This document shows positions 1-8,580 of a stretch of DNA of 36,399 nt, piece after piece. The stretch is from IMG/VR virus record IMGVR_UViG_3300013101_000036, positions 1 through 36,399 of that record; one strand, 5' to 3'. A model generated the notes under the pieces. That model made no database searches. It was not told where the DNA came from and saw only the letters and a list, made by a program, of their open reading frames with translations. The stretch comes from a virus. A program made the translations under genes and the position numbers. Each line of letters opens with the position of its first letter. The stretch's first letter is position 1.

Positions 1-225
1 GATAATATGTAAAGCCTCTGGCACTAAATCACTAGAGATCTTAGACCGTATAACTTCATCCACAATTTGTGTGGGTAAGCTCTCTGTCTCAACTACAGTT
101 ATCTTAGTCTGTATGTCAGAAGTAAGTATGGTAGGGTTTGTATCATTCTGTATTACCGTGTCTTCAGGTGGATTAGTTTCTACCTTAGTTTGGTTGTCAT
201 CTACTACAATTATCTCACCAGCCAT
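1..225 (-). CDS. Partial small tail-region protein, function unknown (3' end beyond window)
   Basis: An open frame begins with ATG at 225 and runs off the left edge after 75 codons without a stop. An AGGAG Shine-Dalgarno sits 7 bases upstream of the ATG, in the 9-base gap after the preceding gene. The visible peptide begins MAGEIIVVDD and is rich in Thr, Val, Ile and acidic residues (for example TILTSDIQTKITVVETES), with no cysteine and no hydrophobic segment. I do not recognise the family. Its place directly after a BppU-like tail-tip gene suggests another tail-tip or fibre protein, but that is inferred only from context. Confidence 0.7.
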   Translation of the reverse strand, partial: MAGEIIVVDDNQTKVETNPPEDTVIQNDTNPTILTSDIQTKITVVETESLPTQIVDEVIRSKISSDLVPEALHII

Positions 226-234
226 GATGTACTC

Positions 235-609
235 CTATCTGGTAGTCTCATCGTACGCCTTAATAGACCCCCTACACAGTCGCCTAACATCTGTATTAGG
301 AAAGATAATCTCTAAGCCATAGACACCAGATAGCCAGTCCCAATCGGTAGATAATACGTCAGACACATATAGGTCAATAGTTCCTGCCGCATCCCCTAAC
401 TGTATTCCACCATTTTCTGTGGTGAGTTCGTGGAGTATCACATCTGAGGTGATCTCTGGCCTAATCTGCATACGAGCAGTAGCACCTGTTAAGTCTATAG
501 GGTCTTGCGGATCTACTTCATACGTCCATATAAATCTATGTCGAAATGTAGACCCTTTTTCAATCTCTATGTTTATGACAACACTACGTCTTGATATTTT
601 AACAGCCAT
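235..609 (-). CDS. Small tail-tip protein, BppU N-terminal-like
   Basis: A 124-residue protein with the pattern of a widespread phage family related to the N-terminal domain of baseplate upper protein BppU. It has a charged start with IEIEKGSTF, then PIDLTGATARMQIRP near residues 36-50, a central acidic strand region, then WLSGVYGLEIIFPNTDVRRLCRG near residues 92-115 (the VYxLEI...G.V.R core). Such proteins form beta-sandwich parts of the tail tip or baseplate; the role here is inferred from the family and position. The start at 609 follows an AGGT ribosome binding site and a 38-base gap holding a copy of the dispersed palindrome. The next gene starts 9 bases after its stop. Confidence 0.75.
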   Translation of the reverse strand: MAVKISRRSVVINIEIEKGSTFRHRFIWTYEVDPQDPIDLTGATARMQIRPEITSDVILHELTTENGGIQLGDAAGTIDLYVSDVLSTDWDWLSGVYGLEIIFPNTDVRRLCRGSIKAYDETTR

Positions 610-631
610 GCTATGTACCTGTAATGAAAAA

Positions 632-645
632 TGAACTCAAGTTCA
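632..645. promoter_or_regulatory. Dispersed palindrome, copy 1 (intergenic)
   Basis: TGAACTCAAGTTCA is an interrupted palindrome with half-sites TGAAC/GTTCA around four central bases. It lies 2 bases beyond the stop of the gene ending at 648 and 22 bases before the ATG at 609. It is identical to the copies at 13192 and 35405. I see no promoter elements beside it and no T-run that would make it a terminator. It is proposed as a protein-binding site; the binding protein is unknown. Confidence 0.7.
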
Positions 646-647
646 AC

Positions 648-884
648 TTAGACAAAATATTGTGGCAAGGTTTCGTCTCCTACTACTTTACCAACTGCTA
701 CACCATTGAATATTCTAACATCACCGCCTATAGCATACCGTATTGAATTGCTTTTTGGTATATCTTTCAAGCCAGTAGGAGTGGCTACCTGCAACACTGA
801 GCCTTTGTCTACAACTACTGTGCCTATGGCGGCATCCGCACTAGGTAGCAGTAACTTTTTAAGACTAGCTATGGAATTACTCAT
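648..884 (-). CDS. Very small tail-tip/hub accessory protein
   Basis: A 78-residue protein starting at 884 in an ATGA overlap with the stop of the preceding gene, so probably translationally coupled. The N-terminal third contains a short helix-like stretch (SIASLKKLLLPSADAAIG). The rest is beta-rich, with the pattern GGDVRIFNGVAVGKVVGDE near residues 53-71, resembling short OB-like phage proteins that follow the baseplate hub gene in some siphoviruses. The function is not established; placement in the hub cluster is the main support for a tail-tip role. Confidence 0.65.
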   Translation of the reverse strand: MSNSIASLKKLLLPSADAAIGTVVVDKGSVLQVATPTGLKDIPKSNSIRYAIGGDVRIFNGVAVGKVVGDETLPQYFV

Positions 885-1186
885 ATACGTGGTCTCTCTA
901 TGTCTAAGTCAGTGAACAGATCGGCCTCAGTAGCACTGTGTGATATGCCAATTATCTTTCCTCTCCATACTCGGCCTTGCAGAGCATCAATGACTTCTAC
1001 TATCTGGCCTACTCTTACGTTAGACCTATAGTTTGTGGATAGGGATATAGTATCAATAGGCTCATTGTCCTGTATTTCTGTAGTACCCCTGTTAACTGCC
1101 ACAGTCACATTGCTGAGAAGAGGATCAATGATGTCTGGACCCCGTATATCCCCTGGTGATCTTATGACAATGATATCTACGGACAT
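881..1186 (-). CDS. Small tail-tip protein with OB-like beta domain
   Basis: A 101-residue protein whose ATG at 1186 shares one base with the upstream TAA (TAATG). The C-terminal half reads VGQIVEVIDALQGRVWRGKI, then ISHSATEADLFTDLDIERP. This pattern of alternating strands occurs in small proteins encoded beside gpD-like hub genes and looks like a detached hub subdomain. The stop overlaps the next start as ATGA. A part in hub assembly is inferred from the neighbours, not shown by the sequence. Confidence 0.65.
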   Translation of the reverse strand: MSVDIIVIRSPGDIRGPDIIDPLLSNVTVAVNRGTTEIQDNEPIDTISLSTNYRSNVRVGQIVEVIDALQGRVWRGKIIGISHSATEADLFTDLDIERPRI

Positions 1187-1710
1187 TAGGCTGTATGTCC
1201 TGCAATGAATACTACTACAGGAAACTCGGTAGACCCGTTAACTGTTAGTGGTACATTATTCAGTCTATACGCTACATAGGTTGCTGTATAGCTTGCTTTA
1301 AGTACGGCTACTGCCTCTGTCGGTATACTGACCTGCGTTTCTGTAGCAGTAACTGCTCCACCTACTGTACCAAACCACTGAGATGAGAAGCCCCCATTAT
1401 TAGGGTATGATAAATTCTTAGACCGCTCATTAGCAAAGATCAAGTAACCATCGTTGCCTTCACCTACCTTATAGGGAGCACCTGCCGATATGGGTGTCAA
1501 GTTACCTATGCTTGTAGTAATATCATCAATGACTACTCCAGCACTTTTGAAGATCAGAATAACTGGATCATCAATACCTGGAACAAACTGAGTATTACCA
1601 TTGTTCATACCATCTGGTCTACCATCTACTTCTGCTGTAAGAATAGCTGAGCTATCCTCGTCTTTAGTGAATTGCACAGTGACGCTCGTTGTGTACTGTT
1701 TAGCTGCCAT
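1186..1710 (-). CDS. Tail-tip-associated protein, function unknown
   Basis: A 174-residue, mostly beta-predicted protein rich in Thr, Val, Gly and Asn with no cysteine. It starts at 1710, one base after the hub gene's stop, and ends in a TAATG junction with the next gene, so it belongs to the hub translation unit. The N-terminus (TTSVTVQFTKDEDSSAILTAEVDGRPDGM) suggests an immunoglobulin-like or beta-sandwich fold. I do not recognise a named family. A tail-tip structural protein is most likely from context. Confidence 0.6.
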   Translation of the reverse strand: MAAKQYTTSVTVQFTKDEDSSAILTAEVDGRPDGMNNGNTQFVPGIDDPVILIFKSAGVVIDDITTSIGNLTPISAGAPYKVGEGNDGYLIFANERSKNLSYPNNGGFSSQWFGTVGGAVTATETQVSIPTEAVAVLKASYTATYVAYRLNNVPLTVNGSTEFPVVVFIAGHTA

Positions 1711-1711
1711 T

Positions 1712-4700
1712 TTACTGATCCTCTATAACATATTGAACTGGTGTACCTGCTACGCCCTGCGTATCACATATTAGGCACTTAACTTTATATTTAACTAGAG
1801 CTAACCCGTATCCGTTGTGTACAGTAAGGTCTGCTGTTAATTCACTTTCGTATTGTTTATGAATTATAGCCCCTAAACTTACAGAGTACCATGTTATGCT
1901 CGTGATACTCTCTGCTATAAAGGACAGAGCACCTTTACCATCTACAAACTCAACTACCTGCTCTTCGTCTCTAGTGTCCCATGTTTGCGTACCTATAAAT
2001 GCAGTACCTGCATCTGTAGTCTTAATTAAGATACCAAGCCTCCACGGTGTAGGGTATGCACGTAACACACCTTTTAACTCGTTAGTTTCATCTGGTATGA
2101 ACTCTAAAACGTCCCCATAATCATTGTCACTGTCAGTGACTCTGTACTTGTTATAGCCTGATCTAGCCTCGTAGTTCTCACTCGCAGATAGGTTGTCTTG
2201 CAGATCAGCATAGTAATGGTCTACCGTAGAGGTAGGATATGCATTAGTGTTAACTATGTACTTACTGCGAACTATTAAACTACCATCTAAGTCAGAAGTA
2301 ATGATAGCCCCAAACGTGCCAAGTATGGATACCACTAAGTCCAGTGGCTGAGCATTAGTAGCCACCACTAGATTAGCAGGGATATACCAATCAGTGAAGT
2401 CCCAAGTAACTGATTGACCTAATATGTCTTCTACAATCTCACTTGCTAATGTTGCAGTATCATACGACACAGTGACTGAAGATGACCTTGGTGATCTGAG
2501 AGACATAGCAGGACTCTGCCCCTCTACCACTATAGATGACTCCGCTGGGCTTCCTCTATCCACACTCTTAGTGTTGTACTGGAATGTATACACCTCACCA
2601 CGAAGGTCAACTGTAAATAACGCACCCTCTACAAACTCACCATAGTAAGTAAGGTCTTTCAGTATCATTCTACATGTCCACACAGGGTCGCTTTCTGCTA
2701 TAGCTATGTTAGTCTCCAACAGCTCTACCCATTTTCCGTTTATGTATGCACGAGGTGGGGCTAACATTGGTGGTATTACTGTATCTGCCTGTAGTGTCCA
2801 ATAACTAGAGTGGTCAACCACTACGGTGTTGTGTCCTAGTATGCCCCAGTCACTCTCGTGCTGTACGACAGCAGGATACACACGAGTGTACGTAGCTTCA
2901 TGTTGCTTTCTGTTTATAGTAAATATGGTGTACACAGACTCATGTTGTGCATTTGCGTACCCAAGATTATTGTACTGAGCTGTATGCTGATATACGACCA
3001 TAGGTGGTGAGTCATACAATGCAGTATGTCCAGCTCGTATAAACGATAGGTTATTATAGTTAGATACATGCTGGTTACGTGCTATAGGGAATTGGGTGTA
3101 TGTGGACACATGTTGCTGATTCACTATAGCAAAGTCACCCCATGCAGCTTCATGCTCCGCTGACACTATGTAGTTGTATATGGATTCATGCTGATTAGCC
3201 ACTGTCTCAATAATAGTATCGTAAGGTGCTTCATGTTGTGCATTGAACACGCCTAGCTCTATATACGGGGCAGTATGTTGCACTGACATACTATAGTGGA
3301 TAAGAGCTACATGCTGATTAGCCGCTCTAGTCTCATATAGTGCTTCATGTTGTGATACAACGGATAGGCCATACGAGGATTCATGTGCATAACGGACTTT
3401 AAAGTACGCATCAAACATGTACTCTTGGCTTATATATTTATACAGGTCAACATCTACCGTCCATTCCTGTCCTAATTCAAACTTAAACAAAGTCTTATCT
3501 CCTGGTGGTAAATATGATACAAATATCTGTGTTGAGTATGAAGATATAAACAAGGGGTTACTTGTGTTATTTACTGTACTAGACCCGAATATCATTAATG
3601 GGTGAGCACCGTCTCCCCAATAACTTAGCATAAGAGCGTTGTGTGGTGGGCTTCCTTTCCATGCCTCAAAGTACTCTCTAGGTGTGCCTGGGTATGCAGA
3701 AGGCTCTGTAGACCCATACGCTAATAATGCTGGTGAAGCAGGGGTAGTTAAGATATTCTCACCGTACGCACCTACACCATCCGCTGACTGAATGTAAGCC
3801 ACACGCTCTGCTGTGGTCTGCCAACCTACAGGGAAGAGTAGAGAATTGTGTGCCATGTATTCCACATAGCCCATGTTATGACTGTGTATATGGGATACAT
3901 CAGGGCCATACCCATTCCATATCCCTTCAATAGCTGCTAACCCGAAGTTATCCCTATGATTATTTACATAGTCTAGTAACTCCTGCACAAAGTCCATACT
4001 TGTTATTAGGTATTCTAGCCCAAGCTCAGATTCTCTCAAGTTAGCACCAGAAGAGTCTAAAGCATACTGCATGTCCAGCTCTAGGCTTATAGCTCGTACT
4101 GAGTACTCCTGATCTATCTCCCATCGTGATGCTACTAGCTCCATGAGCCTTGGATATTCATGACCTAGCTCAAATATGGCATCACCTAGTGCATACTGCA
4201 TGTCCAGCTCTAAGATTATAAGAGATAACCCAGAGGCATTTACCACACAGTTGTTTATACCAGCAGCATTTATTGGCCTAGAGTTTATAGCACTGGATAT
4301 AGGGCAATCAGCACCCACCCCTCTGGTGTTATATGATATGTCCCATTCTTTTCTTACACGTTTGTCTGACTCTGGGATACTTATATCATTTATTCGCTCA
4401 TCATTTACATCAAAAGTATACTCTTGCTTCGGTGGTACAGGAGACCCACCTACTGCTGCCATAATAAGAGTATTACGGCTTTTTATGCCAATAGAATCAT
4501 GTATTACAATGGATGCTAAGGGGTCAGTTAGCTGTACATTGCCTAGTTGCACCCCGTTGTCTCTTGATCTCTCGTACACTGCATCAATCGTGTGATCATG
4601 GTAGAGAGAGGCAGACCCGTCCACTGTTATGCCAAGTATGCCACTAGCATTTATATCCTGTGAGTTACTTAATGCAGTACTAGATGGTCGAGTACGTTGC

Positions 4701-6133
4701 CCTATACCCTCTAATGCGTGGTCATTAGTTATGTTAATGGACGCATCTTTATATGTAGCATTTATCCACTGATATACTACAACATCATCTACAGCAAACG
4801 GATTAGTATCTGGGTAGTTACTGCTGTTAGCTGTACCTTTGAATCTGACTTTGACATCAGAGTTGGTATAGCTGTTGAGGTCTAATGATTTGTTATTCCA
4901 GAAATAACTATCACTAGCATCTTGGAATGTGTCTGCTGAGGTTCTGATAAACTCAGTAACCCATGCAGATCCGTCCCATACTTGAACTTCAAATGTGCCT
5001 GGTGCATAGCCATTAGCAAAGTACCAATGCAGAGAGTAGTAAAAAGATGCATAAACTCGGTAAGTGGTGGGGTCATACGCAGTTATTGTATCGAGATTAG
5101 CTACATCATTTATATTAGCAGGGGTATATTCTACGAAGTTACCCCCTTGAAAGCCTGAGTCAGGTCCTGTACCGTAGTTACCACCACTACTAGATACCAC
5201 AGACCAATCACCATTATCTCCTGCGGCATTTTCAAGATAAGGCCCTAGACTTCCATCAGTGAATTGAGAGATATGTACTACAGTCGGTTCGCCCTCTTCA
5301 ATAATCAAAGGAACAGTAGAGCTACCCTCTGCCTCAGTGGGTTGCCCTTCGTCCTTTACAACCATAATGTTGTACAAACCAAACGCAGGCATGGTAGGTA
5401 TTATTAATTCTATCTCATCATCTGCCCATGAAGCTGTGCTCGCCTCTACCGCCACTGTAGATGTATCTAATGTGAACGCATCCAGTATAAGAACTTTATC
5501 GTTAACGCCTTTGGTTGCCCCAAAGTTACCACCTACAATGTTCACAGACTCGCCAACACTGGCGTATTCTTTAGGTGGATCTATAAATTCAATAAAGGGA
5601 GAGAGGTCTACATAGTCATATACCATTTCCCATTTCTGGTTAGTATTCCATGTACCACCATTAGGGTTGCCTTCAGTAGGCCATGTAGCTGGATATGATG
5701 CAGAGGGATCATTAGATACAGAAGAGGATGAGATGAACCAACCACCAGATGGCCCCCAATCTGGAACATCGTTATAGTGATGGAAGTTACGACCAGATCC
5801 AGCTTGTCCTTTTACTACAACCCAGATAGGTTGACCAGAAGGATATACGCCTGTTAGGGTGAAAGTGGGTGCATCCCAATCCACTCTAGTAGTATTCTCC
5901 ACCCATTCTTCAATGAGGACAGCACCTGTAGGATCGTCTACTGTGCCACCTGAATATACTGCGAATCTGAGGTCAGTTTGAGTAGCTGCCTGACTACTGG
6001 AGTAGGTAACTTGTAAAGTTAATCCTGTAGCTGTCCCATGCCATTCTGGTATGAGATAAGAGATCATCCATACAGCTTCTACGACTGTGCCATAACCTGT
6101 GCCGTATGTAGCCCCTACTCTGTTCTGTGGCAT
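1712..6133 (-). CDS. Large mosaic tail hub protein with IPT/TIG, CAP/SCP, QH repeats and gpD-like hub domain
   Basis: A 1,473-residue protein, the second largest here. From the N-terminus I see: a Trp/Ser-rich beta-sandwich region (about 1-170); an IPT/TIG-like domain (about 180-280, with PFIEFIDPPKEYASVGESVN); a jelly-roll-like region (about 290-450); a segment with ELDMQYAL repeats (about 630-710); a CAP/SCP domain (about 713-860) with H762 in YMAHNSLLFP, E792 in YGENIL, and W825/H831 in WKGSPPHNALML; fifteen [Q/A/E/G/D]H repeats (about 916-1112); and a C-terminal region (about 1115-1473) with ILGQSVTWDFTDWYIP and TSDLDGSLIVRSKY. That last region resembles gpD/gp27-type hubs that cap the tail tube. 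The hub assignment rests on pattern and on the small tail-tip genes that follow. A CAP domain inside a tail hub is unusual; its role (cell-surface binding or processing) is unknown. Confidence 0.8.
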   Translation of the reverse strand: MPQNRVGATYGTGYGTVVEAVWMISYLIPEWHGTATGLTLQVTYSSSQAATQTDLRFAVYSGGTVDDPTGAVLIEEWVENTTRVDWDAPTFTLTGVYPSGQPIWVVVKGQAGSGRNFHHYNDVPDWGPSGGWFISSSSVSNDPSASYPATWPTEGNPNGGTWNTNQKWEMVYDYVDLSPFIEFIDPPKEYASVGESVNIVGGNFGATKGVNDKVLILDAFTLDTSTVAVEASTASWADDEIELIIPTMPAFGLYNIMVVKDEGQPTEAEGSSTVPLIIEEGEPTVVHISQFTDGSLGPYLENAAGDNGDWSVVSSSGGNYGTGPDSGFQGGNFVEYTPANINDVANLDTITAYDPTTYRVYASFYYSLHWYFANGYAPGTFEVQVWDGSAWVTEFIRTSADTFQDASDSYFWNNKSLDLNSYTNSDVKVRFKGTANSSNYPDTNPFAVDDVVVYQWINATYKDASINITNDHALEGIGQRTRPSSTALSNSQDINASGILGITVDGSASLYHDHTIDAVYERSRDNGVQLGNVQLTDPLASIVIHDSIGIKSRNTLIMAAVGGSPVPPKQEYTFDVNDERINDISIPESDKRVRKEWDISYNTRGVGADCPISSAINSRPINAAGINNCVVNASGLSLIILELDMQYALGDAIFELGHEYPRLMELVASRWEIDQEYSVRAISLELDMQYALDSSGANLRESELGLEYLITSMDFVQELLDYVNNHRDNFGLAAIEGIWNGYGPDVSHIHSHNMGYVEYMAHNSLLFPVGWQTTAERVAYIQSADGVGAYGENILTTPASPALLAYGSTEPSAYPGTPREYFEAWKGSPPHNALMLSYWGDGAHPLMIFGSSTVNNTSNPLFISSYSTQIFVSYLPPGDKTLFKFELGQEWTVDVDLYKYISQEYMFDAYFKVRYAHESSYGLSVVSQHEALYETRAANQHVALIHYSMSVQHTAPYIELGVFNAQHEAPYDTIIETVANQHESIYNYIVSAEHEAAWGDFAIVNQQHVSTYTQFPIARNQHVSNYNNLSFIRAGHTALYDSPPMVVYQHTAQYNNLGYANAQHESVYTIFTINRKQHEATYTRVYPAVVQHESDWGILGHNTVVVDHSSYWTLQADTVIPPMLAPPRAYINGKWVELLETNIAIAESDPVWTCRMILKDLTYYGEFVEGALFTVDLRGEVYTFQYNTKSVDRGSPAESSIVVEGQSPAMSLRSPRSSSVTVSYDTATLASEIVEDILGQSVTWDFTDWYIPANLVVATNAQPLDLVVSILGTFGAIITSDLDGSLIVRSKYIVNTNAYPTSTVDHYYADLQDNLSASENYEARSGYNKYRVTDSDNDYGDVLEFIPDETNELKGVLRAYPTPWRLGILIKTTDAGTAFIGTQTWDTRDEEQVVEFVDGKGALSFIAESITSITWYSVSLGAIIHKQYESELTADLTVHNGYGLALVKYKVKCLICDTQGVAGTPVQYVIEDQ
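2798..3388 (-). repeat. Fifteen-copy QHxxxY protein repeat array in the hub gene
   Basis: This stretch encodes residues about 916-1112 of the hub protein. It contains 15 units that each begin with a pattern [Q/A/E/G/D]-H-[E/T/V/S]-[A/S]-x-[Y/W], as in QHEALY, QHTAPY, QHESIY, EHEAAW, QHVSTY and QHESDW. Units are 12 to 16 residues long, most often 14. One unit (QHVALIHY) has a two-residue insertion before the aromatic. The DNA copies have diverged, so the repeat is kept at protein level and is not a recent tandem duplication. Regular His/aromatic spacing suggests a stacked beta structure or a metal-binding face. Confidence 0.85.
4062..4083 (-). repeat. 22-base direct repeat, copy A (encodes LELDMQYAL)
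   Basis: A 22-base stretch identical to positions 4191-4212, 129 bases (43 codons) away, in the same reading frame of the hub gene. Both copies encode the peptide LELDMQYAL. The exact nucleotide identity contrasts with the diverged QH repeats further on and suggests a recent duplication or gene conversion. Confidence 0.85.
4191..4212 (-). repeat. 22-base direct repeat, copy B (encodes LELDMQYAL)
   Basis: Partner of the repeat at 4062-4083. The flanking peptide (FELGHEY, ELGLEY and ELGQEW elsewhere) shows that related EL-x-x-[Q/E]-[Y/W] units recur across this part of the hub protein, with this pair the most similar. Confidence 0.85.
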
Positions 6134-6152
6134 ACCTCACTCCAAATATTTA

Positions 6153-6563
6153 CTAGGTATAGATAGAGTCAAACTCGCCAGCTAAGAATCGGAAGATGTC
6201 GTTGGTTTGTATATCTCTTGCTATATTTAAAATACCATAATATAGCACATTACCAGAAGTACTTGCGTCCATGATCGCTATGTGTGTGATGATGCCCCAC
6301 CCTGCTGTGGCCTTAGTAAACTCCCAATCTTCATTATTGCTTGTAGTCTTCAAGGCAGACGCAGTAAAGCTCCGTGTCGTGCCATCAATAAGAAGCCGTG
6401 AGTAACTGCCACCAGATGCTTCATCTTGACTGCCTTCTGCATTATCGTCCAGACCGTTAACTGATGTAAATAATGCTATGTACGTGTTAGGTGGTGGGCT
6501 ATACACTGTACTTCTTAGTACGTGGTTATTAAGTAGATCCGCTAGATACGTAGAGTGTGCCAT
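6153..6563 (-). CDS. Small virion protein of the tail-fibre-associated family
   Basis: A 136-residue protein whose ATG at 6563 overlaps the preceding TAA as TAATG. It has the pattern of a common small phage tail/fibre-associated family: an N-terminal helix with a Leu-rich start (YLADLLNNHVLRSTVY), PPNTYIALFTSVN near residue 26-38, SGGSYSRLLID near residue 50, EDWEFTKATAGWGIITHIAIMDA near residues 77-99, and a final DIFRFLAGEF. The family occurs beside receptor-binding genes in many phages; no enzymatic residues are evident. It sits between the fibre array and the hub gene, with a 19-base gap before the hub. Confidence 0.75.
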   Translation of the reverse strand: MAHSTYLADLLNNHVLRSTVYSPPPNTYIALFTSVNGLDDNAEGSQDEASGGSYSRLLIDGTTRSFTASALKTTSNNEDWEFTKATAGWGIITHIAIMDASTSGNVLYYGILNIARDIQTNDIFRFLAGEFDSIYT

Positions 6564-7267
6564 TATGTTTTACCTGTTGTGACCTGTGTAATAGGTGTAG
6601 TTGCTTCAGCTATTTGCCGTCCAAGTGTCTCTAATGCTGAGGGAGATTCACCACCATGCAGTGCTGGTGTGTACAGCGTGTTAGATACACTATGCAATAC
6701 ACCATTTAGCATGTCCTTAAATCTACTGATATCACACGCAGGCATCTGCTGAAGAGCAATGCTTACACCCTGAGAAGGCCCACCGTTATTAGCTATAATG
6801 TGTGCTGCGGTATCCGTAGCTAACTTCACTAAATAGTATTCTGCTTCTGCATTTTGTAGCAATTCATATACCTCGTCTTCCGTGGTATCGTTATTGAACC
6901 CAAGTTCAATTTCGCAAGCTGCAAGATTCTGCTCGTGCTGTAGTATCTCTCGCTCTCTCCCCAGCATGGTTCTATTAAACGCCTCTAGCCGTCTGTACTG
7001 CCTACTTATCTTTAGGTTAAGAAGCTCTGATCTATCTGGGTTATCTCTTGTATTATATAGCTTCTTTTTTAGCTTCTTAATACGCAAGTTCAATACGGCA
7101 ATGTCATATTCACTATCTGCCTTACCGCTGTACGCTATTTCCAGTTCTATAACACTCTGCCTAAAGCGTCTAGCTGGTGTTAGTTGAGACCCGTCCACAA
7201 AGTTCTGTATAGCATAATTGCTTTGAGGTTGTGAGCAAGCGTTCATGTATCTTTTTATATTGTCCAT
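6563..7267 (-). CDS. Helical/coiled-coil protein, function unknown
   Basis: A 234-residue protein that differs from its beta-rich neighbours: residues about 38-140 are strongly helical and charged (LNLRIKKLKKKLYN, LLNLKISRQYRRLEAFNRTM, REREILQHEQNL), consistent with an antiparallel coiled coil. The C-terminal part is milder, with LQQMPACDISRFKDMLNGVL. It has no signal peptide or membrane segment. It could be a fibre assembly chaperone or a helical virion part; neither can be proved here. It starts at 7267 after an AGGT site and ends in a TAATG junction. A copy of the dispersed palindrome lies inside it at 6895-6908. Confidence 0.6.
   Translation of the reverse strand: MDNIKRYMNACSQPQSNYAIQNFVDGSQLTPARRFRQSVIELEIAYSGKADSEYDIAVLNLRIKKLKKKLYNTRDNPDRSELLNLKISRQYRRLEAFNRTMLGREREILQHEQNLAACEIELGFNNDTTEDEVYELLQNAEAEYYLVKLATDTAAHIIANNGGPSQGVSIALQQMPACDISRFKDMLNGVLHSVSNTLYTPALHGGESPSALETLGRQIAEATTPITQVTTGKT
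6895..6908. promoter_or_regulatory. Dispersed palindrome, copy 2 (inside a gene)
   Basis: TGAACCCAAGTTCA has exact TGAAC/GTTCA half-sites with central CCAA. It lies within the coding sequence of the helical protein, over codons for ELGFNN. Being inside a gene, it is not explained as a gene-end hairpin or as a leader element of the next gene. Confidence 0.6.
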
Positions 7268-7281
7268 ATTGTTACCTGTTA

Positions 7282-8580
7282 TTAAGATATTAAAGTATCA
7301 CCGTGTACTACTGCACCGAAACTGGGTACATCATAGTTTACACCAACTGCTATAGTTTCTGTAGCTACTGTGAAAGTGAAAGGGTTATCAGCTCTATATG
7401 CCCATATTTTCACAGTGTCGTGTGCCATACCCCTTACATCAGATACGCTCACTGGCGTAACTACACCTAGTATAGAATAGGATGTTCCTGACTTCTTTAT
7501 TATGGTATCAATAGGCCCATACCCACCAAATATATACCCTATGTTTGTATCAATATTGTGTGACCAAGCAGCAGGGTTCTTAACTGTAGTAGGTAACGTA
7601 CTGTAATATGCTGTTTGGTTTGAAAAGTTGACAGTAGTTATCGCATTATATGGTGGGTCATATCTTGACCCTAGAAATATCCCTTCATAGCTAGTGGAGA
7701 ATGTAGCATGAGTACTGTGCCCATACTGGAGTACTTGTGTTATGGCGTACCGTATAACTATAGTAGAGGTATCAAGTATGAGTAATGCAGTGTTATACCC
7801 TTCTGCACTAGATATCGCCATAGCTTGTGAGTAATCCAGGCCAGCGTACATAGCTAACATGGCATCTGCCCCCTTGTATCTTATAGGGGCTGGCACACCT
7901 GTTGACGTGTATGTGTTACACGCATACGAATATATCGCATGAGGGTTAGTGCTGCTAACAAGGATAGCAATACCTCGTGGTACTACGTTAGCAGCCGCTG
8001 TGGGATCTACGAGTTCTGTGTACTGCTCACTCATACTCGACCTCACCAACATACCCGTTTCAGTAGCTATATTAAATTGATGACACTGGGACGACCTCAT
8101 GGTGTACGCGGCAGTTACCGCTATGGATGAAGCAGGAGCTACGGTAGTTTCATGCAGTACCTCGCCATACACCGTACCCCAGCTATCCATAGTCCATAGA
8201 CGTATAGTGTACGTAGTATTAGGGTTCAGTGTAGGTACTATGCCTTTATCCCACTGTATAGTGAACCCTATTGTGAGACTGAAGGTAGATAAGGTTACTA
8301 TGAATAACAGCTCCTGTAACTTATCTTTGATAGCGTACTGGTATATCCCTACTGTGCAGTCCTCCGTTACCGTTATGTGAACAGCCGTGTGCATTGCAGG
8401 GTTTATGGTCTGGGTAGCCCCTGATGGGTTGATCACGTTTAGTGGCCTTACTACTCCTCCTAAAAAAGAAGAGTATTCATGATCTATTAGATTGTGTGGG
8501 TTAACAATGGCCTGACTACCTAATGCTTCTGGTAGTCCATGTATTTGCCCTAATCTTGGTAGGCTGTAATCTTTGGACAT
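7282..8580 (-). CDS. Probable tail surface protein with kelch-like repeats
   Basis: A 432-residue protein if started at the ATG at 8580, which forms a TAATG overlap with the preceding gene and has GGAG about 9 bases upstream. An ATG five codons earlier (8595) is possible. The middle region (YGHSTHATFSTSYEGIFLGS, WSHNIDTNIGYIFGGYGPID) has kelch or beta-propeller-like strands ending in GG, and the N-terminal half is beta-rich (TVHITVTEDCTVGIYQY-like pattern). It pairs with the longer kelch-like protein just upstream, suggesting that both form one tail-surface or receptor-binding assembly. The exact fold is uncertain. Confidence 0.65.
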   Translation of the reverse strand: MSKDYSLPRLGQIHGLPEALGSQAIVNPHNLIDHEYSSFLGGVVRPLNVINPSGATQTINPAMHTAVHITVTEDCTVGIYQYAIKDKLQELLFIVTLSTFSLTIGFTIQWDKGIVPTLNPNTTYTIRLWTMDSWGTVYGEVLHETTVAPASSIAVTAAYTMRSSQCHQFNIATETGMLVRSSMSEQYTELVDPTAAANVVPRGIAILVSSTNPHAIYSYACNTYTSTGVPAPIRYKGADAMLAMYAGLDYSQAMAISSAEGYNTALLILDTSTIVIRYAITQVLQYGHSTHATFSTSYEGIFLGSRYDPPYNAITTVNFSNQTAYYSTLPTTVKNPAAWSHNIDTNIGYIFGGYGPIDTIIKKSGTSYSILGVVTPVSVSDVRGMAHDTVKIWAYRADNPFTFTVATETIAVGVNYDVPSFGAVVHGDTLIS

